Source: Pseudoxanthomonas kaohsiungensis
Lineage (GTDB): Bacteria > Pseudomonadota > Gammaproteobacteria > Xanthomonadales > Xanthomonadaceae
Direction of reading: 5' to 3'
Length of the DNA: 36,586 nt
NCBI RefSeq assembly: GCF_010211765.1
Contig: NZ_PDWO01000023.1
Span: 1-36,586 of the forward strand
Positions within the stretch are counted from its first letter, which is position 1. The number at the start of each line of letters is the position of its first letter. The translations under genes and the position numbers were made by a program. The notes under the pieces were generated by a model, which saw only the letters and a program-made list of their open reading frames with translations, was not told the DNA's origin and searched no databases. Positions 1 through 8,008 of the stretch are shown here, piece by piece.

Positions 1-120
1 CGCGTCTTACTGTAGTCGTTGTGTGGTGGGTGTCATTTTTTTTTTGTTCCTCAGATGGCTACGACACACGTCTTCAGCAGCGTCGGATGTGTATAAGCGC
101 CAGGTGTATAAGAGCCAGCG
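1..120. other. Contig-edge artefact with Nextera adaptor remnant
   Basis: The composition (T-runs, GTGTGGTGGG) is unlike the rest of this GC-rich window. Positions 71-84 match the Nextera read-1 tail TCGTCGGCAGCGTC at 12 of 14 bases. Positions 85-103 match the Tn5 mosaic end AGATGTGTATAAGAGACAG at 16 of 19, and 104-118 repeat its last 15 bases with one mismatch. This is library adaptor sequence that survived assembly. Bases 121-280 look genomic and form the upstream region of the first gene. Confidence 0.85.
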
Positions 121-280
121 CCCATCCCTCGCCCTACCCCATCCCGGACCATTCCTACGCGCCGATCAGGAAATTCCTACCCCACCCCAGGCCATCCGCT
201 GATGGCCCGCTTCGCCCGCGCGCGCCAGCGTGTGCCCGCCGGCCACTTCCGGCCGGCTCACTGACAAGGACGCTGTCGCC

Positions 281-760
281 ATGACCCAGAACCTGATCGA
301 CCTCAACCTCTCCACCGAATCCCTGGCCGCGATCGACGCGGCGCTGGCCACCCTGGAGACCGAGCTGGCGCCGCTGCTCGGGCTGGACCCGGAACTGCGC
401 CGCGACCTCACCAAGATGGGCGCCAAGTCCGAGGCGTTCTGCCGCCAGGCGGTGGCCGCCTTCAGCGAGCACGCCCAGGTGCTGCCGCGCAATTTCGACG
501 TGGCCGCCTACCGCGGCGACCTGGCCGCGCTCGACGCGCTGCGCCCGCGCCGGCAACGGCTGGAACGGCTGCGCGAACTGCTCGAGCACACCGAGATGGC
601 GCTGGGCAGCGACCTGATGACCGCCTCGCTGGAGGGCTACGCGGTGCTAAAGGTGTCGGGCAAGAGCGCCGGCCTGGACAACCTGCGCCAGGCGCTGTCG
701 GCGCGCTTCCGCAGCCGCCGCGGCGAGGCGGCGCAGCCGGCGGTGGTCGCGCCGATGTAA
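281..760 (+). CDS. Conserved hypothetical protein (159 aa)
   Basis: This is a soluble, mostly helical, Leu/Ala/Arg-rich protein with no signal peptide or membrane segment. I know similar bacterial proteins only as uncharacterised. Segments that look conserved are TKMGDKSEAFC-like (here LTKMGAKSEAFC, near residue 45) and the late stretch EGYAVLKVSGKSAGLD (near residue 125). I chose the ATG at 281 over the upstream in-frame ATG at 230 because AAGGA lies 10 bases before it. A longer antisense frame exists, but it has no family-like sequence. It is monocistronic, with a hairpin terminator directly downstream. No function is proposed. Confidence 0.8.
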   Translation: MTQNLIDLNLSTESLAAIDAALATLETELAPLLGLDPELRRDLTKMGAKSEAFCRQAVAAFSEHAQVLPRNFDVAAYRGDLAALDALRPRRQRLERLRELLEHTEMALGSDLMTASLEGYAVLKVSGKSAGLDNLRQALSARFRSRRGEAAQPAVVAPM

Positions 761-785
761 CGCGGCGTCGCCGCGTTGATCGAAC

Positions 786-812
786 AACGCCCGGTTCGCC
801 GGGGCGTTTTCT
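786..812 (+). terminator. Rho-independent terminator
   Basis: AACGCCCGG, a TTCG tetraloop and CCGGGGCGTT form a stem with one bulged G, followed by TTTTCTC. It lies 26 bases after the stop of the hypothetical gene. Confidence 0.8.
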
Positions 813-901
813 CCTGGAGACCGGAACCGGAACGCACGTTCCCGCTGCACTCCCCGAAGTCCACCCTGGCCCCGGCTTTGCGCCGGTGACGAAACCCGGC
901 C

Positions 902-2041
902 TCAGCCAGCCTCGGGCAGCGCGTCCCCCGTCCTGCGCGGGAGCAGGATCTCGAAGCAGGTCCTGCCATCGCCGGATCGCGCTTCCACCGCCCCACCGTG
1001 GGCCAGCACCACTTCCCGCACGATGAACAGGCCCAGTCCCATGCTGGTGGCTTCGCCCGTCGCGGCCGCCGTGGGGCCTCTCTTCAACGGGTCGAACATC
1101 GCGGCCTCGGAGCCGGCCGGAAGCGCGGGCCCGCGGTTGGTGACCGCGATGGCCAGGTGCTGCGGCTGGCCGACGATCGAAATCCCGATCTCCGACTCCG
1201 GATCGCCGTACTTGGCCGCGTTGGTCACCAGGTTGTGGATCGCCTCGCGCAGTCTTGACGCGTCGAAGTGCCCCTTGGCGGAGCCCTCGTGGTCGAGGGT
1301 GATGGCCACGTCCGGCAGCGCGGCCCGCAGGATCTCCGTTTCCTCCCGCAGCTCATCGCGCAGGTCGCACTCGCGCCGATCGATGGACATGCCCACGCCC
1401 AGGCCGCTGCGGCTGTACTCCAGCAGCTCGTCCAGCAGCCGGGTGGTGCGCGCCGCGCCGCTGGCGATGCGTTCGACCAGCGGGGCGAGCCGGGGATCGT
1501 GGAGCTTCGTCGCCAGCACGTCGGTGGTCAGCACCACCGCGGCCAGCGGGCCGCGCAGGTCATGCCCCAGGGCGCCGAGGAAGATGTTGCGCCACTTGTC
1601 GACCTCCGCGGTGAACTCCACCAGCGATTCGGCGAGCGCCTGGTCGATGGCTTCGTTGAAGCGGACCATGTCCTCGATCGAATCGGCGGTCAGCGCCCGG
1701 TCGGCGGTCCACAGCCGCAGCACGGACGCGCGCATGGCGCGGTATTCGGCGACCATCTGGTTCACGCCGAACCCGTCCTGGGCCCGCATCCGGCCGTGGC
1801 CGGCGGCCGCCGACTCGGGACCTCCCGGCGCCGGCGCCCGCCCCTCGGACTTGACCCGTTGCTGGTCCGGCGTCTGCGGTGTGCGCAGGTCCCGTACGAA
1901 GGCGGCCAGGATCAGCGGTATGTGGTTGCGCAGCGCGGCCGCGTCGAGCTGCATCCCCGGCGTCAGCTGCGTACGCGCGAAATCCTCCGCGGCGTCCACG
2001 ATCCGGGTCGAGTTGGCCTCGATGAAGTCTGCGAGTCTCAA
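902..2041 (-). CDS. Sensor histidine kinase with RsbRD-like N-terminal domain
   Basis: This is a soluble histidine kinase of 379 residues. The N-terminal ~145 residues are helical and begin LRLADFIEAN, resembling the RsbRD-type N-terminal domain found on some bacterial kinases. The phosphoacceptor H160 sits in the H-box GALGHDLRGPL. The N-box HNLVTNAAKYG (N270, N274) and the G-box MGLGLFIV complete the HATPase domain. There are no transmembrane segments, so it probably senses a cytoplasmic signal. I place the start at the TTG at 2041, which has GGAGGGG just upstream and begins at the domain border; an in-frame ATG at 2131 would add 30 residues. No response regulator gene is nearby, so it is an orphan kinase. 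Confidence 0.85.
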   Translation of the reverse strand: MRLADFIEANSTRIVDAAEDFARTQLTPGMQLDAAALRNHIPLILAAFVRDLRTPQTPDQQRVKSEGRAPAPGGPESAAAGHGRMRAQDGFGVNQMVAEYRAMRASVLRLWTADRALTADSIEDMVRFNEAIDQALAESLVEFTAEVDKWRNIFLGALGHDLRGPLAAVVLTTDVLATKLHDPRLAPLVERIASGAARTTRLLDELLEYSRSGLGVGMSIDRRECDLRDELREETEILRAALPDVAITLDHEGSAKGHFDASRLREAIHNLVTNAAKYGDPESEIGISIVGQPQHLAIAVTNRGPALPAGSEAAMFDPLKRGPTAAATGEATSMGLGLFIVREVVLAHGGAVEARSGDGRTCFEILLPRRTGDALPEAG

Positions 2042-2385
2042 GTACGGGCCCCTCCAGCAAGCGGCCGCTCCGCCGGCCCGTTGCGATGCTACTTCACGAA
2101 GATATCGCCTCAGGCCACTCGACTGAACCATTCATCGGCGCTTCCACACCGATCGCGATGCGCGCCCCGACCTCGGCGCCGGCGCACGCCTGCTTCGCCC
2201 CCGTGCTCGCGGCCGCGCCCGGCTCCGCATCGAGATCGTCCTCGAATGCGCTCTTCCTGCTCGCCGCCTGCGATGACCGGGCCACCTCGCGGCATGAGCC
2301 ACGCTCAAGGCTGGCTTGTGCGATGGTCGCTATGCGCGAGGCGCACGGACGGCTACGGTCGCGGCCGTCCCCGAGGAGATCCGGC
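2042..2385. other. Divergent intergenic region
   Basis: These 344 bases separate the kinase from the divergent propeller gene and should hold promoters for both. I see the kinase's GGAGGGG ribosome site at about 2052-2058 (minus strand) and GAGGAG at 2373-2378 for the forward gene. I found no convincing -35/-10 pair and no RNA gene. Confidence 0.5.
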
Positions 2386-3273
2386 ATGCCCCTGCGTCCC
2401 CTGCTGTTCGCGCTCTGCCTCCTGCCGGCGGTCGCCTGCGCCGCTGCTGCCGCGCGCGACCTCGACCTGCCGGCGCCACCGCTGCGCTGGACGCCGCCGG
2501 CGCTGGCCAGCGACCAGTACGAATCCTCGCCGGTGTTCTCGCCGGACGGCGGCGAGCTGTTCTTTTTCCGCGCGCCGCCGGCGTTCGACCGCTACCGGCT
2601 GCTGTATTCGCACTGCCGCGGCGGGCAGCGGGACGCGCCGCGCGAGCCGGCGTTCGCCGGCCCGGCGAGCGCGCTGGAAACCGATCCGGCCTACAGCCCC
2701 GACGGCGCCTGGCTCTACTACGCCAGCGATCGCGCCAGTGCCGGCGACCTGGACATCTGGCGCGTCCGCCGCCACGCCGATGGCGGCTGGGGCGAGCCGG
2801 AGCGGCTGCCGCTACCGGTGAACAGCGCGCAGACCGAACTGCTGCCGCGGCCGCAGGCCGACGGCAGCCTGCTGTTCGGCTCGGCGCGCGACGGCGGCGC
2901 GGGCGGGCGCGACGTGTACCGGGCGACGCCGCGCGCCGACGGGGGCTGGGCGGTCGCGGCGCTGCCGGCGCCGGTCAACACGCCGGCCGACGAGTACGAG
3001 GCCGACCTGTCCGCCGACGGCCGCGTACTGGTGGTGGTCGCCAACCGCGGCACGCGCTCGCACCTGTACGTGTACGACCGCCACGGCGAGGCCTGGCGCG
3101 AGCGCGGGCGGGTGCCGGCGCGCGACGACGTGTTCCAGGTCGGACCGCTGCTGTCGCCGGACGCGAAGCGGCTGCTGTTCGCCCAGGCCGACGGCGAGCG
3201 CTCGGGCGAGTTCTTCCTGGTCGAGCTGGAAGCGGGCGCCGATGCGCGCTGGCCGCCGGCGTGCGTGGACTAA
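2386..3273 (+). CDS. Secreted PD40/TolB-like beta-propeller protein
   Basis: The protein has 295 residues. An N-terminal signal peptide (hydrophobic LLFALCLLPAVACA, Ala-rich cleavage region near residue 22) points to periplasmic export. The mature part has about five PD40-type blades marked by FSPDGGELFFF, YSPDGAWLYYASDR, DGSLLFGSARDGG, LSADGRVLVVVAN and LSPDAKRLLFAQ. This fold usually serves as a binding scaffold, as in the TolB C-terminal domain; no catalytic motif is visible. The start is set by GAGGAG 8 bases upstream. It faces the hydrolase gene convergently across about 70 bases. Confidence 0.82.
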   Translation: MPLRPLLFALCLLPAVACAAAAARDLDLPAPPLRWTPPALASDQYESSPVFSPDGGELFFFRAPPAFDRYRLLYSHCRGGQRDAPREPAFAGPASALETDPAYSPDGAWLYYASDRASAGDLDIWRVRRHADGGWGEPERLPLPVNSAQTELLPRPQADGSLLFGSARDGGAGGRDVYRATPRADGGWAVAALPAPVNTPADEYEADLSADGRVLVVVANRGTRSHLYVYDRHGEAWRERGRVPARDDVFQVGPLLSPDAKRLLFAQADGERSGEFFLVELEAGADARWPPACVD

Positions 3274-3342
3274 CGAGGCGCGGCCGGCGACGCGGCTACG
3301 CGGAACGTCGATGTCGACGGTGACCGACCGCGCATCGCTCGA

Positions 3343-4242
3343 TCAGCGCGCCAGGAAATCGCCGATCAGTTCCGCCACTTCGTCCGGATGCTGGTGGTGC
3401 GGCGCGTGGCCGGTGCCGGAATAGAACATGACGCGCGCGGTGCGCAGGTGGCCGACCAGCGGAAACCAGTTCTGGCCGGCGGTGCTGGTGTCGTGGTCGC
3501 CGGCGATCACCAGCATCGGCAGCTCCAGTTGCCCCAGTCGCGCGCGGCGGTCGGACGGATCGGCGTGGAACCCGCAGGCCGCCTTGAAATAGCGCTCGAA
3601 CTGCGCCGGGTCGGACGGGATGTGCGCGTCGACGCCCTCGCGCTGGTGGATGCGTTCGCGCGATGCCTTCGCGGCCTGGCGGCTGGCGGCCGAAGCTGGC
3701 TCGAAGAACAGCACTTCCTCGTCGGCCAGGTCGTTGACCGGCTTCAGCGCGCGCTCGAGGAACGCGGGCTGCAGGGGGATGTCGTTGTGGCCGGGTGGAT
3801 TGGTGGCCAGCAGCACCAGCCGTCCGACCCGGCCCGGGCGGTCGATGACGTAGGCCTGCGCCAGCAGCCTGCCCCAGGACCAGCCCAGCAGGTCGAACTG
3901 CTGCAGGCCCAGCGCGTCGGCGATGCCGTCCACCAGCACGACCCCCGCCTCCATCGAATCCGGCTGTACGCCCGTGGAGTAACCGATGCCCGGGAGATCG
4001 ACCAGATAGAGCGTGCGGTGCCGCGCCAGCGCGTCGAGGAAGGCCGGATCCCAGGTATCTAGGGTGCCGCGGAAGCGGTTGAGCAGCAGCAGCGGCGGTC
4101 CGCTTCCCAGCGTGCGGTAGGCCACCGTGTCATCGCCCACTGTGACCGTGCGCGTGGGGGCCTCGACCGCGGTGGCGGCATGGGCCGGCGTGGCGAACAG
4201 GCCTGCCAGGGCGAGGAATGCGGCCAGGGCTAGGGTGCGCAT
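3343..4242 (-). CDS. Secreted alpha/beta hydrolase
   Basis: The protein has 299 residues with a clear Sec signal peptide (MRTLALAAFLALAGLFATPAHA). The likely catalytic triad is S122 in the nucleophile elbow GWSWG, D249 in AGDHD and H279 in GTGHAPH, the standard alpha/beta hydrolase order. The oxyanion-region sequence is LLLLNRFRGT, where many relatives have HG, and the elbow is followed by Arg rather than Gly, so substrate class cannot be assigned. GGAG sits about 10 bases before the ATG. It starts 23 bases after the upstream propeller gene, so the two are probably cotranscribed. Confidence 0.85.
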   Translation of the reverse strand: MRTLALAAFLALAGLFATPAHAATAVEAPTRTVTVGDDTVAYRTLGSGPPLLLLNRFRGTLDTWDPAFLDALARHRTLYLVDLPGIGYSTGVQPDSMEAGVVLVDGIADALGLQQFDLLGWSWGRLLAQAYVIDRPGRVGRLVLLATNPPGHNDIPLQPAFLERALKPVNDLADEEVLFFEPASAASRQAAKASRERIHQREGVDAHIPSDPAQFERYFKAACGFHADPSDRRARLGQLELPMLVIAGDHDTSTAGQNWFPLVGHLRTARVMFYSGTGHAPHHQHPDEVAELIGDFLAR

Positions 4243-4265
4243 GGGCAATCTCCGGTGGGGCGCGA

Positions 4266-5345
4266 TCAGCGGTCGCCGTGCGACGGGATGTCGAAGACCA
4301 TCAGGTTCCAGCGGGTCACCTGCTCTTCCCATTCGTCGCCGGCGGTGGCGGTGAGCGGCAGCGCGAGGTTCGCCACGATCATCCGGTTGCCCTGCACCGC
4401 GGTGGCGGCCGGGAACAGCAGTCCGTCCGGGGTGCCGTCGGCGGCGATGCCGTGGAAGCGGCCGGCGCGGGCGCGCACCTTGCCGCGCAGGTCGATCGAC
4501 ACCACGGTGTCGATCTGGTTGGCGGCCACCCACAGCCGGTCGCCGTGCAGCAGCAGGCCGTCGGCGCCGTAGAGGCCATCGGCGAGCACCTCCACCGCGC
4601 CGCCAGCCAGCGGCATGCGCAGCACGCGGCCGTCGCCGGCGTTGTTGACGTACAGGCGGCCGGCCGCGTCGTCGATCGCGATGCCGTTGGCGCCGAACGG
4701 CAGCGCGCCGGTGGTGGCGAGCAGGCCGTCGCGCGCCAGCACTTCCACCCGGCACGGAGCGCAGGTGGCGGCCGCGGCGATCCGGTAGATCGCACCCTGG
4801 AACGAATCGGAAACGTAGGCGTTGCCGCGGCGGTCGAAGGCCAGTCCGTTGATCGCCGGGAACCCGGCCGCGCCGAACGCGATGCGGTCGCTGCTGCCGT
4901 CGGGATTGGCGACCTCGCGCAGCGGCGGTGCGGCCGGCGCCAGCGCGGCGAACGCGACCACGTCCTCAGGCCGCGCGCCGTCGGCGAAGTCGGCCGGCAG
5001 CCGCTGCAGGCGCGAGGCGCCGAAGTTCAGGAAATACAGGGCGGACCCGTGATGGGCGAGCCCGGTAACTGGAGTGGGACCGAGCCGCACGCGGGCCAGC
5101 ACCTCGCCGTCCAGCGACAGGCGCAGGATCTGGTTGTCGCGGATGGCGTGCGGCTCGCGCGCGTCGAACGAGCCGACGTAGACCTGGCCGGTGGCCGGAT
5201 CGGTCGCGATGCTCTCCGGGTGGCGGAAGTCCGCCGGCGGCACGGCGAACAGGTCGACCTCCAGCAGGTCCGGCGCGCGCTCGCCGGCGCAAACCGGCCC
5301 GGCGAGGCACAGGACGATGGCGATGAGGATTCGCCTTGCGTGCAC
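4266..5345 (-). CDS. Secreted SMP-30/NHL-type beta-propeller protein
   Basis: The protein has 359 residues and starts at GTG, with GGAG about 9 bases upstream. A signal peptide (RRILIAIVLCLAGPVCAG) is followed by propeller blades such as ESIATDPATGQVYVGSFD, INGLAFDRRGNAYVSDSF, NGIAIDDAAGRLYVNNAGD and DGLLLHGDRLWVAAN. This pattern fits the SMP-30/gluconolactonase/strictosidine-synthase-like propellers, which include both lactonases and non-enzymatic proteins; the metal-site residues cannot be placed by eye. It is the first gene of a probable two-gene transcript with the secreted hydrolase, suggesting a shared extracytoplasmic substrate. Confidence 0.78.
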   Translation of the reverse strand: MHARRILIAIVLCLAGPVCAGERAPDLLEVDLFAVPPADFRHPESIATDPATGQVYVGSFDAREPHAIRDNQILRLSLDGEVLARVRLGPTPVTGLAHHGSALYFLNFGASRLQRLPADFADGARPEDVVAFAALAPAAPPLREVANPDGSSDRIAFGAAGFPAINGLAFDRRGNAYVSDSFQGAIYRIAAAATCAPCRVEVLARDGLLATTGALPFGANGIAIDDAAGRLYVNNAGDGRVLRMPLAGGAVEVLADGLYGADGLLLHGDRLWVAANQIDTVVSIDLRGKVRARAGRFHGIAADGTPDGLLFPAATAVQGNRMIVANLALPLTATAGDEWEEQVTRWNLMVFDIPSHGDR

Positions 5346-5512
5346 GGGTCCGTTCTCCACGACTCGCCTTGGGGCGTGGCGCCTGTCCCTGCCCGGCGCA
5401 GGCCGGGCGGCGACACCACTGCAGCCACTGTGCGAGCGCGCGCCTGGCCTGTCATGACCCGTGCGGAGCACCGCCCGCTCCCCCAAACGGGGAGGCGCGG
5501 CCCCGGTCTTCC

Positions 5513-5884
5513 TCAACGCCCCTGGTAGAAGTCCAGCGGCACCAGCTCCACGGCCCAGCCGCCTTCCTCGCCGATCGTGGCGGCCGGATGCATCGACGCG
5601 ATCGCCAGCGCCTCCTCTTCGCTGTCGGCCTCGATGACGAACAGGCCGCCGACCACTTCCTTGGCCTCGCTGTAGGGGCCGTCGCTGACCTGGGCCTTGC
5701 CGCCGCGCGGCCGCAGGGTCTTGCGCGTGTGCGGTTCGCCCAGCGAGGCGGACACCCGCATCCTGCCGGTGGCCTGCATCTTCGCGTCCAGCGCCGGGCA
5801 CTGGCTGACGAGGGCTTCGACCGCCTCGGGCGTCATCGCCGCGAAGGCGTCGGGGGAGTAGTAGGCCAGGCCGAGGTATTTCAT
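5513..5884 (-). CDS. YCII-related domain protein
   Basis: This 123-residue cytoplasmic protein begins MKYLGLAYYSPDAF and carries the family signature SDGPYSEAKEVVGGLFVIE (about residues 67-85), then the ASMHPAA segment typical of YciI-like/DGPF proteins. The fold is a small ferredoxin-like dimer of mostly unknown biochemistry. Relatives are often encoded beside an ECF sigma factor, but none is here. The start is supported by AAGGAG 7 bases upstream. It stands alone, with 167 bases of featureless spacer between it and the propeller gene. Confidence 0.88.
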   Translation of the reverse strand: MKYLGLAYYSPDAFAAMTPEAVEALVSQCPALDAKMQATGRMRVSASLGEPHTRKTLRPRGGKAQVSDGPYSEAKEVVGGLFVIEADSEEEALAIASMHPAATIGEEGGWAVELVPLDFYQGR

Positions 5885-6115
5885 GGGAACTCCTTGGAGG
5901 GGATGCTTTAGCGACGAGGCGCCGGCCCCGGAATCGACAGGTCCGTCGCGATGGCCGCGCGCCGGCCGCCGCCACCGGCCTTGTACCCCGGGGAGCACGC
6001 GCCAGCCACCCTCCCCGCGCGCGCCCGGCGCCGGTATGCTCGCCGTCCTGGGAGCCACATCGAGGACACGCCTGCCCTGGCCGGGGCGGCATGTCCCTGC
6101 CCAGAGGGGAACCGC

Positions 6116-7330
6116 ATGCAGAACGCCACCTACACCCCGCGCATGGAAGGCCTCGACGCCCTGCGCGGCTTCGCCCTGTTCGGCATCTTCATCGTGCACA
6201 TGCCCGAGCTGTTCGAGCTGTACTGGGCGCACCCGGCGACCGATCCGCTGCAGCTGGCCGTGCACGACGCGGTCTGGCTGGTGTTCGCCGGCAAGGCGTT
6301 CGCGTTGCTGGCGCTGTGCTTCGGCGTGAGCTTCTTCATCATCATGGACCGCGCCGCGCGCCGCGGCGTGGACTTCACCGGGCGCTTCGTCTGGCGGCTG
6401 GCGCTGCTGGCGGCGATGGGCCTGCTGCACGGGCTGTGGTACCGCGGCGACGTGCTCGAGGTGCTGGCGGTGATGGGGCTGTTCCTGCTGCCGTTCTACC
6501 GGGTGCGCTCGAACCGGGTGCTGCTGGCGGTGGCGGTGTTCTTCCTGCTGCAGCCGCTGATGCTGGTGCGCATTGCATTTGCGCTGGGCGGCGCCGGCTG
6601 GGCCAACCAGCCGCTGGGCTACTGGAGCGCGACCATCCCGCAGGTGTACCTGGACGGTGGCTTCCTCGACACGCTGCGCATGAACGTGGTCGACGGCCAC
6701 GGCTTCAAGTGGCTCTTCATGTACGAATCCGGGCGGCTGAGCCAGATCGTGGGCCTGTCGCTGGTCGGCATGGTGCTGGGGCGGATCGGCTTCTTCAGCC
6801 GGCCGGAGGCGTTCGCGCGGGCGCGGGTGGAAGCGCTGCTGGTCGCGCTGGTGGGCGCGCTGGCGCTGTACTTCGGTCGCGAGCCGCTGGCGCAGCTGGT
6901 GCCGGCCAGCGCGGCGATGGTGATGCCGCGCGCGCTGGCCGGCGCGGTGCTGGGCAGCCTGTTCGACCTGGCGGTGATGGCGGTGCTGATGCTGGCCTTC
7001 ACCACCGCGTACTACGGCGGCGCCGGGCGCGCGCTGGGCGTGCTGGCGCCGGCCGGACGCATGACCCTGACCCTGTATGTGCTGCAGTCGCTGCTGTTCG
7101 TGCCGGTGTTCTACGGCTACGGCCTGGGCCTGCACGCGAGCATGACCCAGGTGCAGGCGCTGGCGTTGGGGCTGGTGGCGTTCGCCGCGCAGGTGGTGTT
7201 CGCGCACCTGTGGTTCCGGCGCTTCTATTACGGGCCCCTGGAGTGGCTGTGGCGTGCCGGCACCTACCTGACCCTGGACGTGCCTTTCGTGAAGCGGCGC
7301 GGGCGGGTGGAGGAAGGAGTGGCGGCGTGA
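6116..7330 (+). CDS. DUF418 family inner-membrane protein (YeiB-like)
   Basis: This is a polytopic membrane protein of 404 residues with about ten hydrophobic segments. It opens with RMEGLDALRGFALFGIFIVH, the hallmark of the DUF418/YeiB group, which is related to acyltransferase-type membrane proteins. The C-terminal DUF418 region includes GRMTLTLYVLQSLL and WFRRFYYGPLEWLWR. The substrate is unknown; relatives are described as putative transporters or acyltransferases. I chose the ATG at 6116 because the family-typical N terminus begins there and AGGGG lies just upstream. The spacer from 5885 to 6115 shows nothing else recognisable. Confidence 0.88.
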   Translation: MQNATYTPRMEGLDALRGFALFGIFIVHMPELFELYWAHPATDPLQLAVHDAVWLVFAGKAFALLALCFGVSFFIIMDRAARRGVDFTGRFVWRLALLAAMGLLHGLWYRGDVLEVLAVMGLFLLPFYRVRSNRVLLAVAVFFLLQPLMLVRIAFALGGAGWANQPLGYWSATIPQVYLDGGFLDTLRMNVVDGHGFKWLFMYESGRLSQIVGLSLVGMVLGRIGFFSRPEAFARARVEALLVALVGALALYFGREPLAQLVPASAAMVMPRALAGAVLGSLFDLAVMAVLMLAFTTAYYGGAGRALGVLAPAGRMTLTLYVLQSLLFVPVFYGYGLGLHASMTQVQALALGLVAFAAQVVFAHLWFRRFYYGPLEWLWRAGTYLTLDVPFVKRRGRVEEGVAA

Positions 7331-7438
7331 GGACCGCGGCGACCATGCGGGCCCGATGGCGGGCCGGAACGATCCCGGGCTGAACCGCGCGAACGTCGCG
7401 AACGGCCGTCGCCATGGCGGCGCGTCGGCGGGATCGGC

Positions 7439-7444
7439 TAGAAT
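7439..7444 (+). promoter_or_regulatory. Candidate -10 box for ffs
   Basis: TAGAAT, a hexamer also seen upstream of tRNA-Lys and tRNA-Leu here, lies about 80 bases before the SRP RNA core. No good -35 is visible at 17 bases. The implied leader would need RNase processing. Confidence 0.35.
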
Positions 7445-7526
7445 TCGCGTCCCGCGTGAGCGGTGGCCGCCGCAGGTGGCCCCGCCCCGCCGGATCCAGG
7501 GATCGCCCCGCGCGACCCGCACCTAT

Positions 7527-7637
7527 GGTGGCCCCGTCGGCCCCTCGCGACGCTAGATCGAAAATCCCGCCAGGGCCGGAAGGCAGCAACGGTATCGATC
7601 GACGCGGGCGCCGAGGCCAGCCGGCGGGGCCGCCACC
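7527..7637 (+). ncRNA. ffs: Signal recognition particle RNA (4.5S type)
   Basis: This RNA pairs with Ffh to form the bacterial SRP that delivers inner-membrane proteins to FtsY and SecYEG. The conserved domain IV is present at 7571-7590: the asymmetric-loop strands CAGG and AGCA flank a GGAA tetraloop (CAGGGCCGGAAGGCAGCA). The ends GGTGGC-CCCG and CGGGG-CCGCCACC pair to close the long rod. The 3' arm runs into TTTTT, which would terminate transcription. The length of about 111 bases matches the gammaproteobacterial 4.5S class. The exact 5' end is inferred from the pairing. Confidence 0.92.
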
Positions 7638-7700
7638 TTTTTGGGGGGCACCCCGGCGCTAACCCGATGCAGGACAGCGAGGGCCGTCGCCACGGCGTGC

Positions 7701-7969
7701 GTAGAGGAGAGGCTTGCGCGCTTCCCCCCGCGCGCCGGGAAAGCGCAGCGGGGCGAGCCCCGCTCTACGAGCAGCGCATCGACGTAGAGCCGGGCTTGCC
7801 CGGCTGGCGGGACCTCGGAAAACGCGCGGCGCCAGGGGCTCGCTCTTCGAGGGATGTCGGTAAAGCGCAGCGGGGCGAGCCCCGCTCTACGAACAGCGCA
7901 TCGACGTAGAGCCGGGCTTGCCCGGCTGGCGGCAGCGTCGGGAGCGCAGCGGGGCGAGCCCCGCTCCCG
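7701..7969. repeat. REP array 1 (alternating GTAG-type REP elements)
   Basis: Two 22-nt palindromic elements alternate in opposite orientation. Type A on the plus strand is GTAG + AGCCGGGCTTGCCCGGCT, at 7784-7805 and 7906-7927. Type B on the minus strand is GTAG + AGCGGGGCTCGCCCCGCT, at 7747-7768, 7869-7890 and (with a decayed head) 7948-7969. The A-B unit repeats with a 122-bp period. A decayed A copy starts at 7701 (GTAGAGGAGAGGCTTGCG), and a possible decayed B lies near 7834-7849. These resemble the GTAG-headed REPs of Stenotrophomonas and Pseudomonas, mobilised by RAYT transposases; no such transposase is in the window. Confidence 0.88.
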
Positions 7970-7973
7970 GCTG

Positions 7974-8002
7974 TTGACACAATTCCATAATTCCGGAATT
8001 AT
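7974..8002 (+). promoter_or_regulatory. arsR promoter with overlapping ArsR operator
   Basis: A perfect -35 TTGACA (7974-7979) is followed after 17 bases by AATTAT (7997-8002) as -10. A perfect 16-bp palindrome, ATAATTCCGGAATTAT (7987-8002), covers the spacer end and the -10, the usual position for an ArsR repressor site. The AT-rich patch stands out in a GC-rich window. The -10 ends 6 bases before the arsR ATG, so the transcript would begin at or next to the start codon. Confidence 0.82.
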
Positions 8003-8008
8003 CGAATC

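Noticed and set aside
21-284. 87-codon open frame at the contig start
   Set aside because: It runs through adaptor sequence and low-quality bases and has no ribosome site or family resemblance.
155-589. 144-codon antisense frame over the first hypothetical gene
   Set aside because: Typical high-GC shadow frame; the forward frame has a ribosome site, a terminator and a family-like sequence.
4266-6092. 608-codon frame extending the SMP-30-like gene upstream to 6092
   Set aside because: The upstream part has no recognisable sequence, whereas a signal peptide begins at the GTG at 5345.
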